Part shown: piece by piece, positions 31,009-39,311 of the stretch | Layout of the letters: each line of letters begins with the position of its first letter | Position numbering within the stretch: the stretch's first letter is position 1 | Assembly (NCBI GenBank): GCA_958366705.1 | Contig: CATXCB010000001.1 | Span: forward strand, 186,001 to 250,000 | Direction of reading: 5' to 3' | Origin: an uncultured bacterium | Lineage (GTDB): Bacteria > Cyanobacteriota > Vampirovibrionia > Gastranaerophilales > Gastranaerophilaceae | DNA: 64,000 bases | Notes under the pieces: model-generated | Told to the model about the DNA's origin: nothing | What the model saw: only the letters and a program-made list of their open reading frames with translations | The model's database searches: none | Program-made: the position numbers and the translations under genes

Positions 31009-33816
31009 ATGGCAGAAACTACTAAAACTGAGTACAAAAATACTCTGAATTTGCCTCAAACTACTTTAGCGATGAGAGCAAATGCAACTGTTCGTGAATT
31101 AGAAATCCAAAAGTTCTGGGAAGAAAATAATATTTATGAAAAAATGATTGAAAATCGTGATAAAGCAAATTCATTTGTTTTGCACGACGGGCCTCCATAT
31201 TTGAGTTCCGAAAAAATTCACGTTGGAACTGCGTTGAATAAGATTTTAAAAGATATTTTAATTAAATACAAATCACAAAAAGGTTTTTATGCTCCATATG
31301 TTCCCGGATATGACGGGCATGGACTTCCTATAGAAAATGCTGTTGTTAAAAATATAAAAGGCGGACGTCACGCTATTACTGAAACTGGATTAAGAGCTAA
31401 ATGCAGAGAATTTGCTCACAAAAATCTTAAAGGTCAGGAAAGTGAATTTAAGCGTTTAGGAGTTCTTGGCAACTGGGAAAATCCATATCTGACTATTAAC
31501 CCTGATTATGAAGCAGAACAGGTTAGAGTTTTTGGTGAAATGTATAAAAAAGGATACATTGAAAAAGGTTTAAAACCTGTTTATTGGTGTGCATCTTGCG
31601 AAACAGCTCTGGCAGAAGCCGAAGTTGAGTATGCAGATCATACATCTACTTCAATTTATGTAAGATTTAAATTTGATGATGATAGTTCTAAAAAAATTCA
31701 AAATATTGTTAACACTCAAGGAAAAGATGTTTATGCAATAATTTGGACAACAACTCCATGGACAATTCCATCAAATATGGCAATTTCTATGCACCCTAGA
31801 TTTGTTTATACATTCTTTGCTTATAAAGGCGATGTATATGTTGTTGCACAAGAATTGCTTGCATCATTCTTAAAAGATGTAGAATGGGATGAAACAGCAA
31901 TTGATATTCTGGGCTCTTGTTCCGGTCAGGAATTAGAATTGCTAAATACAAAACATCCGCTTGTAGATAGAAAATCTCCTATCATTTTGGGAGAACACGT
32001 TACTCTAGACGCTGGTACAGGTTCTGTTCATACAGCTCCAGGTCACGGTCTTGAAGACTATGAAGTAGGTTGTAAATATAATATTGAAGTATTTTCTCCT
32101 CTTGATGGACAGGGTATTTGGACAGATTCTGTTGGAATACCTGAACTTGTAGGTGTTCCTTATTACAAAGGTAATTCAATGGTTATTGAAATGCTTCAAA
32201 AATGTGGAGCATTGTTGACTCAACAGGATATTCAACACAGCTATCCTCATTGCTGGAGATGTAAAAATCCTGTAATTTATCGCGCAACACCTCAATGGTT
32301 TGTAAAAGTTGATAAGTTTAGAGATACAGCTCTTGAAGCTATCCATGGAGTAAAATGGATTCCTGCAAGCGGAGAAAATCGTATTGGTAACATGGTTGAA
32401 AGTCGTACAGACTGGTGTATTTCCCGTCAGCGTGCATGGGGTGTTCCAATTCCAATTTTCTATTGTGAAGATTGCGGGGAAGTTATTTGTACTGATGAAA
32501 CTATCGATAATGTTGCAGCTATCTTTGATAAAGAAAGTTCTGATGCCTGGGTAAAATATTCAGCAGAAGAATTACTTCCTGTAGGTTTTGTATGTCCAAA
32601 ATGCGGTAAAAATCACTTTAGAAAAGAAAAAGACATTATGGACGTGTGGTTTGATTCAGGTATATCTTGGAGAACTGTTGTCGATAAACGCTTTGAAGAA
32701 CTTGGTCACACCCCTGTTGATATGTATTTAGAAGGTTCAGACCAACATAGAGGCTGGTTCCAGTCTTCATTATTAACTTCAATTGCAACTCAAGGTAAAG
32801 CTCCTTATAAAGAAGTTTTAACTCACGGGTTTGTTTTTGGCGAAGACGGTCGTAAGATGTCTAAATCTTTAGGTAATTACATCAGACCTGATGATATCAT
32901 TAAAAATTATGGTGCTGATATCTTAAGACTTTGGGCAGCTTCTGTTGATTACAGAAACGATATTAAAATCGGCAACAATATTATTGGGCAATTGACAGAA
33001 ATCTTTAAGAAAACAAGAAATACTGCTCGTTTCTTAATCGGTAACCTGTTTGATTTTGACCCGTCAGTTGACTATGTTCAATATGACGAACTTAAAAATA
33101 TTGATAAATTTGCACTTCATAAATTGAATAAATTGATTGGTGAAGTTACAGAAGCGTTTGAAAATTACGAATTTTACAAATATTTCCAATGCTTGCAAAA
33201 TTTTGCAGCAGTAGATTTAAGTTCATTTTATCTGGATATTGTTAAAGACAGATTGTATACTGCCGGTAAAAAATCTTTATCACGCAGAGCATGCCAAACT
33301 GTTTTATTTGAAAATCTGATGGCGCTTGTAAGAATTTTAGCTCCTGTAATGCCACATCAGGCAGAAGATATTTGGCAAAATATTCCAGAAGTTCAACGCG
33401 GCGGATTAATCAGCATATTGCTTTCTGATTGGCCTGTTGTAAATGAAAAATGGAATGCTCCGGAATTGGAAGAAAATTTTGGAAAAATCTTGAAGTCTCG
33501 TGAAGTTGTATCGCGAGCAATAGAACCTTTAAGAGCTGATAAAAAAGTAGGTAGCTCATTGGAAGTTGCTGTATATGTTAAAGCTGATGATGACACTGTA
33601 TTAAAAGCTAATGAAGCTGATTTAGCAGACATATATATAGTATCTCAAGCACATTTAACAAATGCTGCTCCGTCTGAAGTTTTAGCTGAACATAATGAAG
33701 ACGGTTACACTGTATGGGTAACAAAAGCTCAAGGTGAAAAATGTGTAAGATGCTGGAAATACCGTGATTTGAATTCAGATGGTATTTGTGCAGATTGCGC
33801 TGAAGCAGTAAAATAA
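31009..33816 (+). CDS. ileS: Isoleucine--tRNA ligase with altered HIGH motif
   Basis: The 935-residue class I synthetase attaches isoleucine to tRNA-Ile. The N-terminal catalytic region has LHDGPPYLSSEKIHVGTALN, so the HxGH signature reads HVGT (residues 71-74) instead of ending in His. The rest looks normal: the editing domain with WTTTPWTIPSNMA and GTGSVHTAPGHGLEDYEVG, CISRQRAWGVPIP, the KMSKS loop in DGRKMSKSLGNYI, and the C-terminal zinc finger CVRCWKYRDLNSDGICADC, which marks the bacterial type. It follows the symporter by one base. Confidence 0.97.
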   Translation: MAETTKTEYKNTLNLPQTTLAMRANATVRELEIQKFWEENNIYEKMIENRDKANSFVLHDGPPYLSSEKIHVGTALNKILKDILIKYKSQKGFYAPYVPGYDGHGLPIENAVVKNIKGGRHAITETGLRAKCREFAHKNLKGQESEFKRLGVLGNWENPYLTINPDYEAEQVRVFGEMYKKGYIEKGLKPVYWCASCETALAEAEVEYADHTSTSIYVRFKFDDDSSKKIQNIVNTQGKDVYAIIWTTTPWTIPSNMAISMHPRFVYTFFAYKGDVYVVAQELLASFLKDVEWDETAIDILGSCSGQELELLNTKHPLVDRKSPIILGEHVTLDAGTGSVHTAPGHGLEDYEVGCKYNIEVFSPLDGQGIWTDSVGIPELVGVPYYKGNSMVIEMLQKCGALLTQQDIQHSYPHCWRCKNPVIYRATPQWFVKVDKFRDTALEAIHGVKWIPASGENRIGNMVESRTDWCISRQRAWGVPIPIFYCEDCGEVICTDETIDNVAAIFDKESSDAWVKYSAEELLPVGFVCPKCGKNHFRKEKDIMDVWFDSGISWRTVVDKRFEELGHTPVDMYLEGSDQHRGWFQSSLLTSIATQGKAPYKEVLTHGFVFGEDGRKMSKSLGNYIRPDDIIKNYGADILRLWAASVDYRNDIKIGNNIIGQLTEIFKKTRNTARFLIGNLFDFDPSVDYVQYDELKNIDKFALHKLNKLIGEVTEAFENYEFYKYFQCLQNFAAVDLSSFYLDIVKDRLYTAGKKSLSRRACQTVLFENLMALVRILAPVMPHQAEDIWQNIPEVQRGGLISILLSDWPVVNEKWNAPELEENFGKILKSREVVSRAIEPLRADKKVGSSLEVAVYVKADDDTVLKANEADLADIYIVSQAHLTNAAPSEVLAEHNEDGYTVWVTKAQGEKCVRCWKYRDLNSDGICADCAEAVK

Positions 33817-33831
33817 ATTTATTTAAATGTA

Positions 33832-33889
33832 AAAAAAATACTAAATAGCGTCGGAGCCATTTGGCTCCGACGCTATTTAGTATTTTTTT
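33832..33889. terminator. Very strong intrinsic terminator after ileS
   Basis: A perfect inverted repeat of about 27 bp (arms containing AATAGCGTCGGAGCC and GGCTCCGACGCTATT) with a loop of 3-4 nt is flanked by A and T runs. It lies 15 nt after the ileS stop and is symmetric. Confidence 0.93.
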
Positions 33890-34387
33890 GTCATTCTGAG
33901 GGTGAAACCCGAAGAATCTATTAAAAATGATGAGATACTTCGGCAAAAGCTTCAGTACGACAATACTGCTTACTTTAGACTATAACTGGTGGCAAAGTAC
34001 CCCCTCCGGCGAGGATACTTGCGGAGCTGAATTATATCACAGACTTCAGGTTACAATTGGTGGTAAATCTACGTACGTAGTACAGTCATTCTGAATTGAC
34101 TAGAAAATTAGTTGAGTTTACGAAACGTAATTTTCTGTTCCTACTCGGTATTTCGGAATCTCATTGTTGGATGATTAGATTGGGATCCTGAACCCAGTTC
34201 AGGATGACATTCTGTCAGTTCAGGGCGACATATATTACTTTCAACTCGCAAATTGTCATGCTGAATTTATTTCAGCATCTTTTTTGTTGAATTTAATCTT
34301 AAAATCTCTGGCTGCAGTGCACCTGTATATACAGGCTATAGTGCTGTTGCTTTTCTTGATAGTGTAGAACGTAGTTCTTGTTGCGTA
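33890..34387. repeat. Gene-free region of interspersed palindromic repeats (site 2)
   Basis: No gene is seen here. It contains GTCATTCTGAG…GAAGAATCTATT…TACTTCGGC…TTCAGTACGAC (33890-33961), two GGTGGCAAA/GGTGGTAAA units (33988, 34058) similar to the arm of the hairpin at 21660, the 25-bp unit at 34097-34121 found inverted at 38231, the palindrome ATCCTGAACCCAGTTCAGGAT (34185-34205) and GTCATGCTGAA…TTCAGCATCT (34255-34280). Confidence 0.75.
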
Positions 34388-35101
34388 TTAATAAGTCATT
34401 TTCCATCCATCATCAATAATTTTTTTAGAGCAAGATAGTCCATCTTCATTTTTATTACAATCTGATGTATCCGTTGAGTACGGAACTATTGAGCTATAAC
34501 CTTTTGTTAATGCAAAAACAAAAATGTCCCTTCCTAACATATTAGGTTTTCCAAGGCCATTTATGTCTACAATAAATGCTGCATAGTATCCTTTGTCTAT
34601 GAAATTCCAGAAAGTTGCTCCGCCTGGTTCATCCGAGAAAATTATAGCTAGTGATGTTCCATTTTTCAAAAGCATTTGATAGCAATAATTTCCTTCATAT
34701 AATCCTCCTATCCAGTCCTTAATCCTGTTTGTTGCAGGTTTCCCGTTTAGTTTTTTGGGAGCATTGGATATTCCGTAATAATGATAATTGTAATTACCTC
34801 TTTTTTTTGTCCAGGCGATAGCTCCAAGTTCTGTAGCATATCTTTCAAGAATACTTAAATTATTGGCGTTTCCTTCATCAGGTCTTGTGTGTGAACTATA
34901 TGACCAGTCTTCAGGTGGTCCAAATTCATCATTTATAGATTTTTGTGCGTTTGTAAGTCTACTGTATACTGCTTTTAGTTGGTTAGGGTAAACAATTCTT
35001 TGATATGCATTTGTAATCAGCTGTATTGTAATTGCTGCTATAATACCAATTATGCCAAGAGTAATTAAAATTTCTGCAAGTGTGTAACCTTTTCTATGCA
35101 T
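34388..35101 (-). CDS. Type IV pilin-like protein
   Basis: The product starts MHRKGYTLAEILITLGIIGI, a prepilin leader with Gly-Tyr cleavage site and Glu at +5. The 237-residue length, the FIVDINGLGKPNMLGRDIF block (compare GFIDLNGAKGPN in the protein at 1686) and C-terminal cysteines relate it to the other pseudopilins of the window. AAGGAGG precedes the ATG. It is divergent from an XRE regulator. The assembly system is not in the window. Confidence 0.88.
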   Translation of the reverse strand: MHRKGYTLAEILITLGIIGIIAAITIQLITNAYQRIVYPNQLKAVYSRLTNAQKSINDEFGPPEDWSYSSHTRPDEGNANNLSILERYATELGAIAWTKKRGNYNYHYYGISNAPKKLNGKPATNRIKDWIGGLYEGNYCYQMLLKNGTSLAIIFSDEPGGATFWNFIDKGYYAAFIVDINGLGKPNMLGRDIFVFALTKGYSSIVPYSTDTSDCNKNEDGLSCSKKIIDDGWKMTY

Positions 35102-35163
35102 AATCCTCCTTTATTGAGAAATCTCAATGATTTATTTTCATTTATACTACATAATTGCAGTAA

Positions 35164-35388
35164 ATGCAATATTCAGAATTAGGGAAATTTATAAGGTTAA
35201 AAAGAGAAAAGCTTGGATTGTCTTTGAATAAGTTTGCAAATCTTGCAGATGTCGATCCGGCAATTTTATGCAGAGTAGAAAATTTAAAACAAGGTATAAA
35301 ATTAAGTTTTTTGGAAAATATTGCAAAAGCTACAGGAGTTTCTCCAGCAAAATTTTTAGAAGAGTTTGAAAAATATGATAATTCGTAA
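35164..35388 (+). CDS. XRE-family helix-turn-helix regulator, 74 aa
   Basis: A Cro/C1 HTH domain (FIRLKREKLGLSLNKFANLA, then CRVENLKQGIKLSFLENIAK) covers the protein. There is no effector domain. It is divergent from the pseudopilin gene, with only 62 bp between the two starts. No Shine-Dalgarno is visible; CATAAT at 35150-35155 lies 8 nt before the ATG, so it may also be leaderless. Confidence 0.83.
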   Translation: MQYSELGKFIRLKREKLGLSLNKFANLADVDPAILCRVENLKQGIKLSFLENIAKATGVSPAKFLEEFEKYDNS

Positions 35389-35467
35389 AAGTGTTTATAT
35401 AACTTAATGAAATAGTCAATTTTAAAGTTTTCTTTCCCTTTATATATTATATAAGGGGTTGAAAGTA

Positions 35468-36169
35468 ATGTCTGTAGTTTCGAAAGCTGAAAATTTAATT
35501 CCGATGTTTAATAAGTTTACCCATTTTGTTTCGGAAAATGGGCGTAATATTTCGCCAAAACAATTTTCCCAAGAATTTGGTAAAATACAAAAAGATTTTC
35601 TTACTGCCAAGCAAAGAGAATTGTTCTGTCAGGAAGCGGACAAGTTTGCAACAGAATTAGTTGCAAAAGAAAATGGAGATTTTGCCGGTATTATTTATAG
35701 TGCGTTAACAAAACTTACGGAGTTCTTTCCAAAAGAGCTTGAAATATATGCTAAAAAAGGTTTAGCTGTGGCTGAGAAAAATGGTGATTATGTTCATATG
35801 ATGGCTCGTTTAAATAATTTGCGAAAAGTTTATATTGATAAGCCAGATAAATTATACCATTATATTCAGACGTTGTATGCTCAGGAAAAATGCTTGAGAA
35901 AATTAAGCAGCAAATATACAACTGTGACAGAAACTTATAGAAGTGTTACTCGAAAACCTGCAAATAAAGAAGATTATGAAAAAATGCTTGCGTATGTTCA
36001 AACTGAAATTGGAAAATTAACATGGAAAAAGCATCCTAATGATGCAATGAAAAAACTTACAAATGCGTATAACATTTTTCTCAACCGTGGAGATGCTCGA
36101 AGTATTGAATATATAGAACTTTTGATGTCTAAAATTAAAAATATGCAGACATTTGAAAAATCAATTTAG
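35468..36169 (+). CDS. Hypothetical helical protein (233 aa)
   Basis: I do not recognise the family. The ATG at 35468 is preferred over TTG at 35459 because AAGGGG at 35453-35458 is then 9 nt away. The protein is charged, apparently all alpha-helical, and without signal peptide or membrane segment. Segments such as KNGDYVHMMARLNNLRKVYI and LTNAYNIFLNRGDARSIEY look like TPR-type helical repeats, but the match is loose. It lies 90 nt upstream of dnaB with the same orientation; a functional link is not shown. Confidence 0.65.
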   Translation: MSVVSKAENLIPMFNKFTHFVSENGRNISPKQFSQEFGKIQKDFLTAKQRELFCQEADKFATELVAKENGDFAGIIYSALTKLTEFFPKELEIYAKKGLAVAEKNGDYVHMMARLNNLRKVYIDKPDKLYHYIQTLYAQEKCLRKLSSKYTTVTETYRSVTRKPANKEDYEKMLAYVQTEIGKLTWKKHPNDAMKKLTNAYNIFLNRGDARSIEYIELLMSKIKNMQTFEKSI

Positions 36170-36259
36170 GATTATTTGTAAAAATTGTTTAAATATTGTT
36201 AATATTCACAGGCCATAGAATCTTTTATGTACTAATATAGTAGTTAGGAGAATAGTTGT

Positions 36260-37654
36260 ATGCCTGCAATATCAAAAGATAATAGAAAAAAAATAGATGA
36301 AAGTTTAATTCCACAAAATGTCGAAGCAGAAGAAGCTGTATTAGGGGCAATTCTTGTTAATCCGGAAACTTTAGCAAAGGTTTCTGATTCATTGCTTCCT
36401 GCAAGTTTTTATAAACCTGCTCACAGATATATTTATGAAGCAATGCTTCAATTGTTTAATAATAACGATAATATTGATATTGTCTCAGTTTCAGATGTTT
36501 TGAGTTATAGCGGCAAGCTTGAAGCTGTCGGCGGTAGGGCATATATTAACGATTTAGTTGAGAATACAATCACGACATCAAATATTGCATATTATGCAAA
36601 AATCATTCAAGAAAAAGCTGTAAAAAGGGCTTTAATAAACGCAGGTTCAGAAATTGTAAGTAAAGGATATGATTTAGAGCCAAGTGATCGCTCTTTAGAA
36701 CAGGCTGAAAAACTTATTTTTGAAATTGGTTCAAGTAAGGCCACAGCTGATTTAAAGCATGTAAAAGATTTGGTTCTTGATACCTGGGACAGTATTGAGT
36801 ATCGCTATAACCACAAAGATGAGTTATCTGGTTTAAGAACAGATTTTTATGAACTGGATTCTATGATGAGTGGTTTGCACAGATCTGATTTGATTATTCT
36901 TGCAGCTCGTCCTGCTATGGGAAAAACCGCGTTTGCACTGAATATTGCACAGAATGTTGCGATAAAAGAACAAGTTCCTGTTTGTATATTTTCTCTTGAA
37001 ATGTCAGCTTCTCAGTTAGTGCAGAGAATGTTGTGTTCGTATGCAGAAGTCGATGCCCAACGTCTCAAAACCGGTAATATGCTGCAGCAGGATTTGGATA
37101 AATTAGCTATGGCTATGAACGATTTCAGTCAGGCACCTATTTATATTGATGATACTTCCGGCTGTACATTGACAGATATTCGTACTAAGTGCAGAAGATT
37201 AAAAACACAGCAAAAAGATTTGGGTTTGATTGTAATTGACTACCTTCAATTGATGGAAGGCGGCGGAAAAGATGACCGTTTACAGCAGATTTCTGCAATT
37301 TCAAGAGGTTTGAAAATCTTAGCAAAAGAACTTGATGTTCCTATTATTACTTTATCTCAGTTGTCGCGTGCTGTAGAATCACGTAATGACAAGCGTCCGA
37401 TGCTGTCAGACCTGCGTGAATCAGGTTCTATCGAGCAGGACGCGGATATTGTAATGTTTATTTATCGTGAAGATTATTATAACAAAGGTGAATCAGAAGA
37501 AGAAGAAAATATAAAAGCGTCTTCAAAAGGATTATCTGAAATTATTATTGCTAAACACAGAAACGGCCCTGTCGGTACCGTTAAACTGTTATTTCAAGGC
37601 AATATTACCAAGTTTAAAAACCCTATTAAAGATGATTCTTTTGATGCTTTTTAA
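36260..37654 (+). CDS. dnaB: Replicative DNA helicase
   Basis: The 464-residue hexameric helicase unwinds DNA at the fork. The N-terminal domain (PQNVEAEEAVLGAILVNPET) binds primase; the RecA-like domain has Walker A AARPAMGKTAFALNIA, Walker B LIVIDYLQLM, then ISRGLKILAKELDVPIITLSQL and DLRESGSIEQDADIV with the arginine finger region following. It is full length with no intein. GGAGA precedes the ATG. Its last 4 bp overlap the convergent secreted-protein gene. Confidence 0.97.
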   Translation: MPAISKDNRKKIDESLIPQNVEAEEAVLGAILVNPETLAKVSDSLLPASFYKPAHRYIYEAMLQLFNNNDNIDIVSVSDVLSYSGKLEAVGGRAYINDLVENTITTSNIAYYAKIIQEKAVKRALINAGSEIVSKGYDLEPSDRSLEQAEKLIFEIGSSKATADLKHVKDLVLDTWDSIEYRYNHKDELSGLRTDFYELDSMMSGLHRSDLIILAARPAMGKTAFALNIAQNVAIKEQVPVCIFSLEMSASQLVQRMLCSYAEVDAQRLKTGNMLQQDLDKLAMAMNDFSQAPIYIDDTSGCTLTDIRTKCRRLKTQQKDLGLIVIDYLQLMEGGGKDDRLQQISAISRGLKILAKELDVPIITLSQLSRAVESRNDKRPMLSDLRESGSIEQDADIVMFIYREDYYNKGESEEEENIKASSKGLSEIIIAKHRNGPVGTVKLLFQGNITKFKNPIKDDSFDAF

Positions 37655-38088
37655 TCTGTTTTTAAAAGATTATTAATCTGACAGGTTGAAGTATCTTGAA
37701 CCAGTTTAGTCATTTCTTCCTGCAGTTCTTTTTTATCATCTGCTTTGCCGCTTTTTTGTGCTGTTTCCATCTTTTTTACAATAGATTCAAGTTGTTTTTC
37801 TGAAAATGCGCATTTTGTTGATAGGATATCTTGATTCATATCAACACTGAAAACTTTACTTTCAGTTATGCATTTTCCATCTCTCCAGCCAAGAATAGTT
37901 TCGGTGGATTTGAGATGTATTACAGGTGTATTAGGGTCTTCTGTCGGAATTTCTGCATTGTACTTTTCTGTATGTACAGAACAGTTTTTGAGGTGTGTTA
38001 TATATTCAGGGGTGTACGTTCCGCTGTTTGCGGCTGTAAATCCTGCTGTGCAAATCACAACAGCTGTCGTTAGCAATAGTTTTTTCAT
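37651..38088 (-). CDS. Small exported hypothetical protein (145 aa)
   Basis: The N-terminus MKKLLLTTAVVICTAGFTAANS is a Sec signal peptide with likely cleavage near residue 20. The mature protein has four cysteines (NCSVH, KCITES, KCAFSE, TCQIN), which could form two disulphides in the periplasm, and a charged helix KKMETAQKSGKADDKKELQEE. I do not recognise the family. AAAGG lies 8 nt before the ATG. Confidence 0.75.
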   Translation of the reverse strand: MKKLLLTTAVVICTAGFTAANSGTYTPEYITHLKNCSVHTEKYNAEIPTEDPNTPVIHLKSTETILGWRDGKCITESKVFSVDMNQDILSTKCAFSEKQLESIVKKMETAQKSGKADDKKELQEEMTKLVQDTSTCQINNLLKTD

Positions 38089-38382
38089 ATTATAACCTTT
38101 CTTTATTATAAATGTTATTGTACACTTTTTTATATTATTTTCAATAGCTGAAATGGTTATAGCCGGCTTTACAAACTTTGTAATTTTAAACTTATTTTAG
38201 TCCTTCGAGGTAGTTTTGGAATTGTGAGATGTAAACTCAACTAGTTTTCTAGTCAGTCCAGGATGATAATATATTAATTCTGAGAGTAGTTTCTGATACT
38301 ATCATCATATGTCATGCTGAATTTATTTCAGCATCTTTGTTTTTAGATTATGAAGCTTAGAGTAGAACATTATCTTGACTGT
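38089..38382. repeat. Gene-free region with interspersed repeats (site 3)
   Basis: No gene is seen here. The region holds a 25-bp unit at 38231-38255 that is the reverse complement, with one mismatch, of 34097-34121, and GTCATGCTGAA…TTCAGCATCT at 38311-38336, identical to the copy at 34255-34280. The rest is AT-rich upstream DNA of the metal exporter gene. Confidence 0.7.
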
Positions 38383-38410
38383 TTGATTTTTATTCCATTA
38401 TTGATATAAT
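38383..38410 (+). promoter_or_regulatory. Promoter of the CDF exporter gene, very short leader
   Basis: TTGATT (38383-38388), a 16-bp spacer and extended -10 TGA-TATAAT (38402-38410) end 10 nt before the ATG at 38421. The expected transcription start is at about 38417, leaving at most a few leader bases and no Shine-Dalgarno. Confidence 0.6.
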
Positions 38411-38420
38411 TACTCATGTT

Positions 38421-39311
38421 ATGAATTTAGATTGTCAAAAAAAATTTGCAGCAGGGTTATCAATTTTTTCTAATTCGGTAATAATAATTTTAAAACTGGT
38501 CGTCGGATTGTATTCGGGAAGTATTAGTATTATATCTGAGGCAATTCATTCAATGAGTGATTTTTTTGCATCAATACTGACATTTTTCTCTGTAATAAAA
38601 TCCGCGGAACCTGCAGATAAAAAACATCCGTTCGGGCATGGTAAATATGAAGACATGTCAGGTTTTATTGAGGGCGGTTTAATTATTTTTGCTGCAGTAT
38701 TTATTATTTATGAAGCTTTGAAAAAAATATTTTTTAGTCAGGGTTCTGGAGTTGAAACCACACTTGGACTTTATGTAATGGGCTTTTCTGTTGTTTCAAA
38801 TATTTTTGTTAGTTTTATTCTTTTTAAGGTCGCTAAAAAAGCTGATTCGGTATCTTTATTTGCTGATGCTGAACATTTAAGAACGGATGTGTTATCTTCA
38901 TTAGGTGTTTTTGCAGGTTTATTGATTATAAAATTTACCGGAATAAGTATTTTGGACCCTATTATAGCTATTATTGTAGCTCTTATTATTTTTAAGGCAG
39001 GTTTTTCTATTTCAAAAAGAACTATGGATAATTTGTTGGACTGTTCTTTGCCTGAAGAAGAAATGAATAATATTTGTGAAATCTTAAATAATTGTAAGTC
39101 TAATGGAATAATTGGTTTTAAGGATTTGAAGGCTCGCAGATTGGGACCTCAAAAAAGTATTGAGGTCACCTTGATATTTCCTAAAGATATGACTATTTAT
39201 TGCTGTCACGCAATTTGTGATGCTATAGAGCATAAACTTATTCAAAATTTAGGAGATGTAACATCGAGTATTCACCTTGAGCCAGAAGTTGAAGAAAAAG
39301 TTATTAAGTAA
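38421..39311 (+). CDS. Cation diffusion facilitator family metal exporter
   Basis: The 296-residue protein has six predicted membrane helices and a cytoplasmic C-terminal domain. The metal site residues are in HSMSDFFASILTFF (helix 2, H-x3-D) and DAEHLRTDVLSSLGVF (helix 5, H-x3-D). HPFGHGKYEDMSG is the conserved loop after helix 2. The H/D composition fits Zn, Fe or Mn export; the ion cannot be fixed from this alone. It ends in an 8-bp overlap with the convergent ligase gene. Confidence 0.93.
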   Translation: MNLDCQKKFAAGLSIFSNSVIIILKLVVGLYSGSISIISEAIHSMSDFFASILTFFSVIKSAEPADKKHPFGHGKYEDMSGFIEGGLIIFAAVFIIYEALKKIFFSQGSGVETTLGLYVMGFSVVSNIFVSFILFKVAKKADSVSLFADAEHLRTDVLSSLGVFAGLLIIKFTGISILDPIIAIIVALIIFKAGFSISKRTMDNLLDCSLPEEEMNNICEILNNCKSNGIIGFKDLKARRLGPQKSIEVTLIFPKDMTIYCCHAICDAIEHKLIQNLGDVTSSIHLEPEVEEKVIK

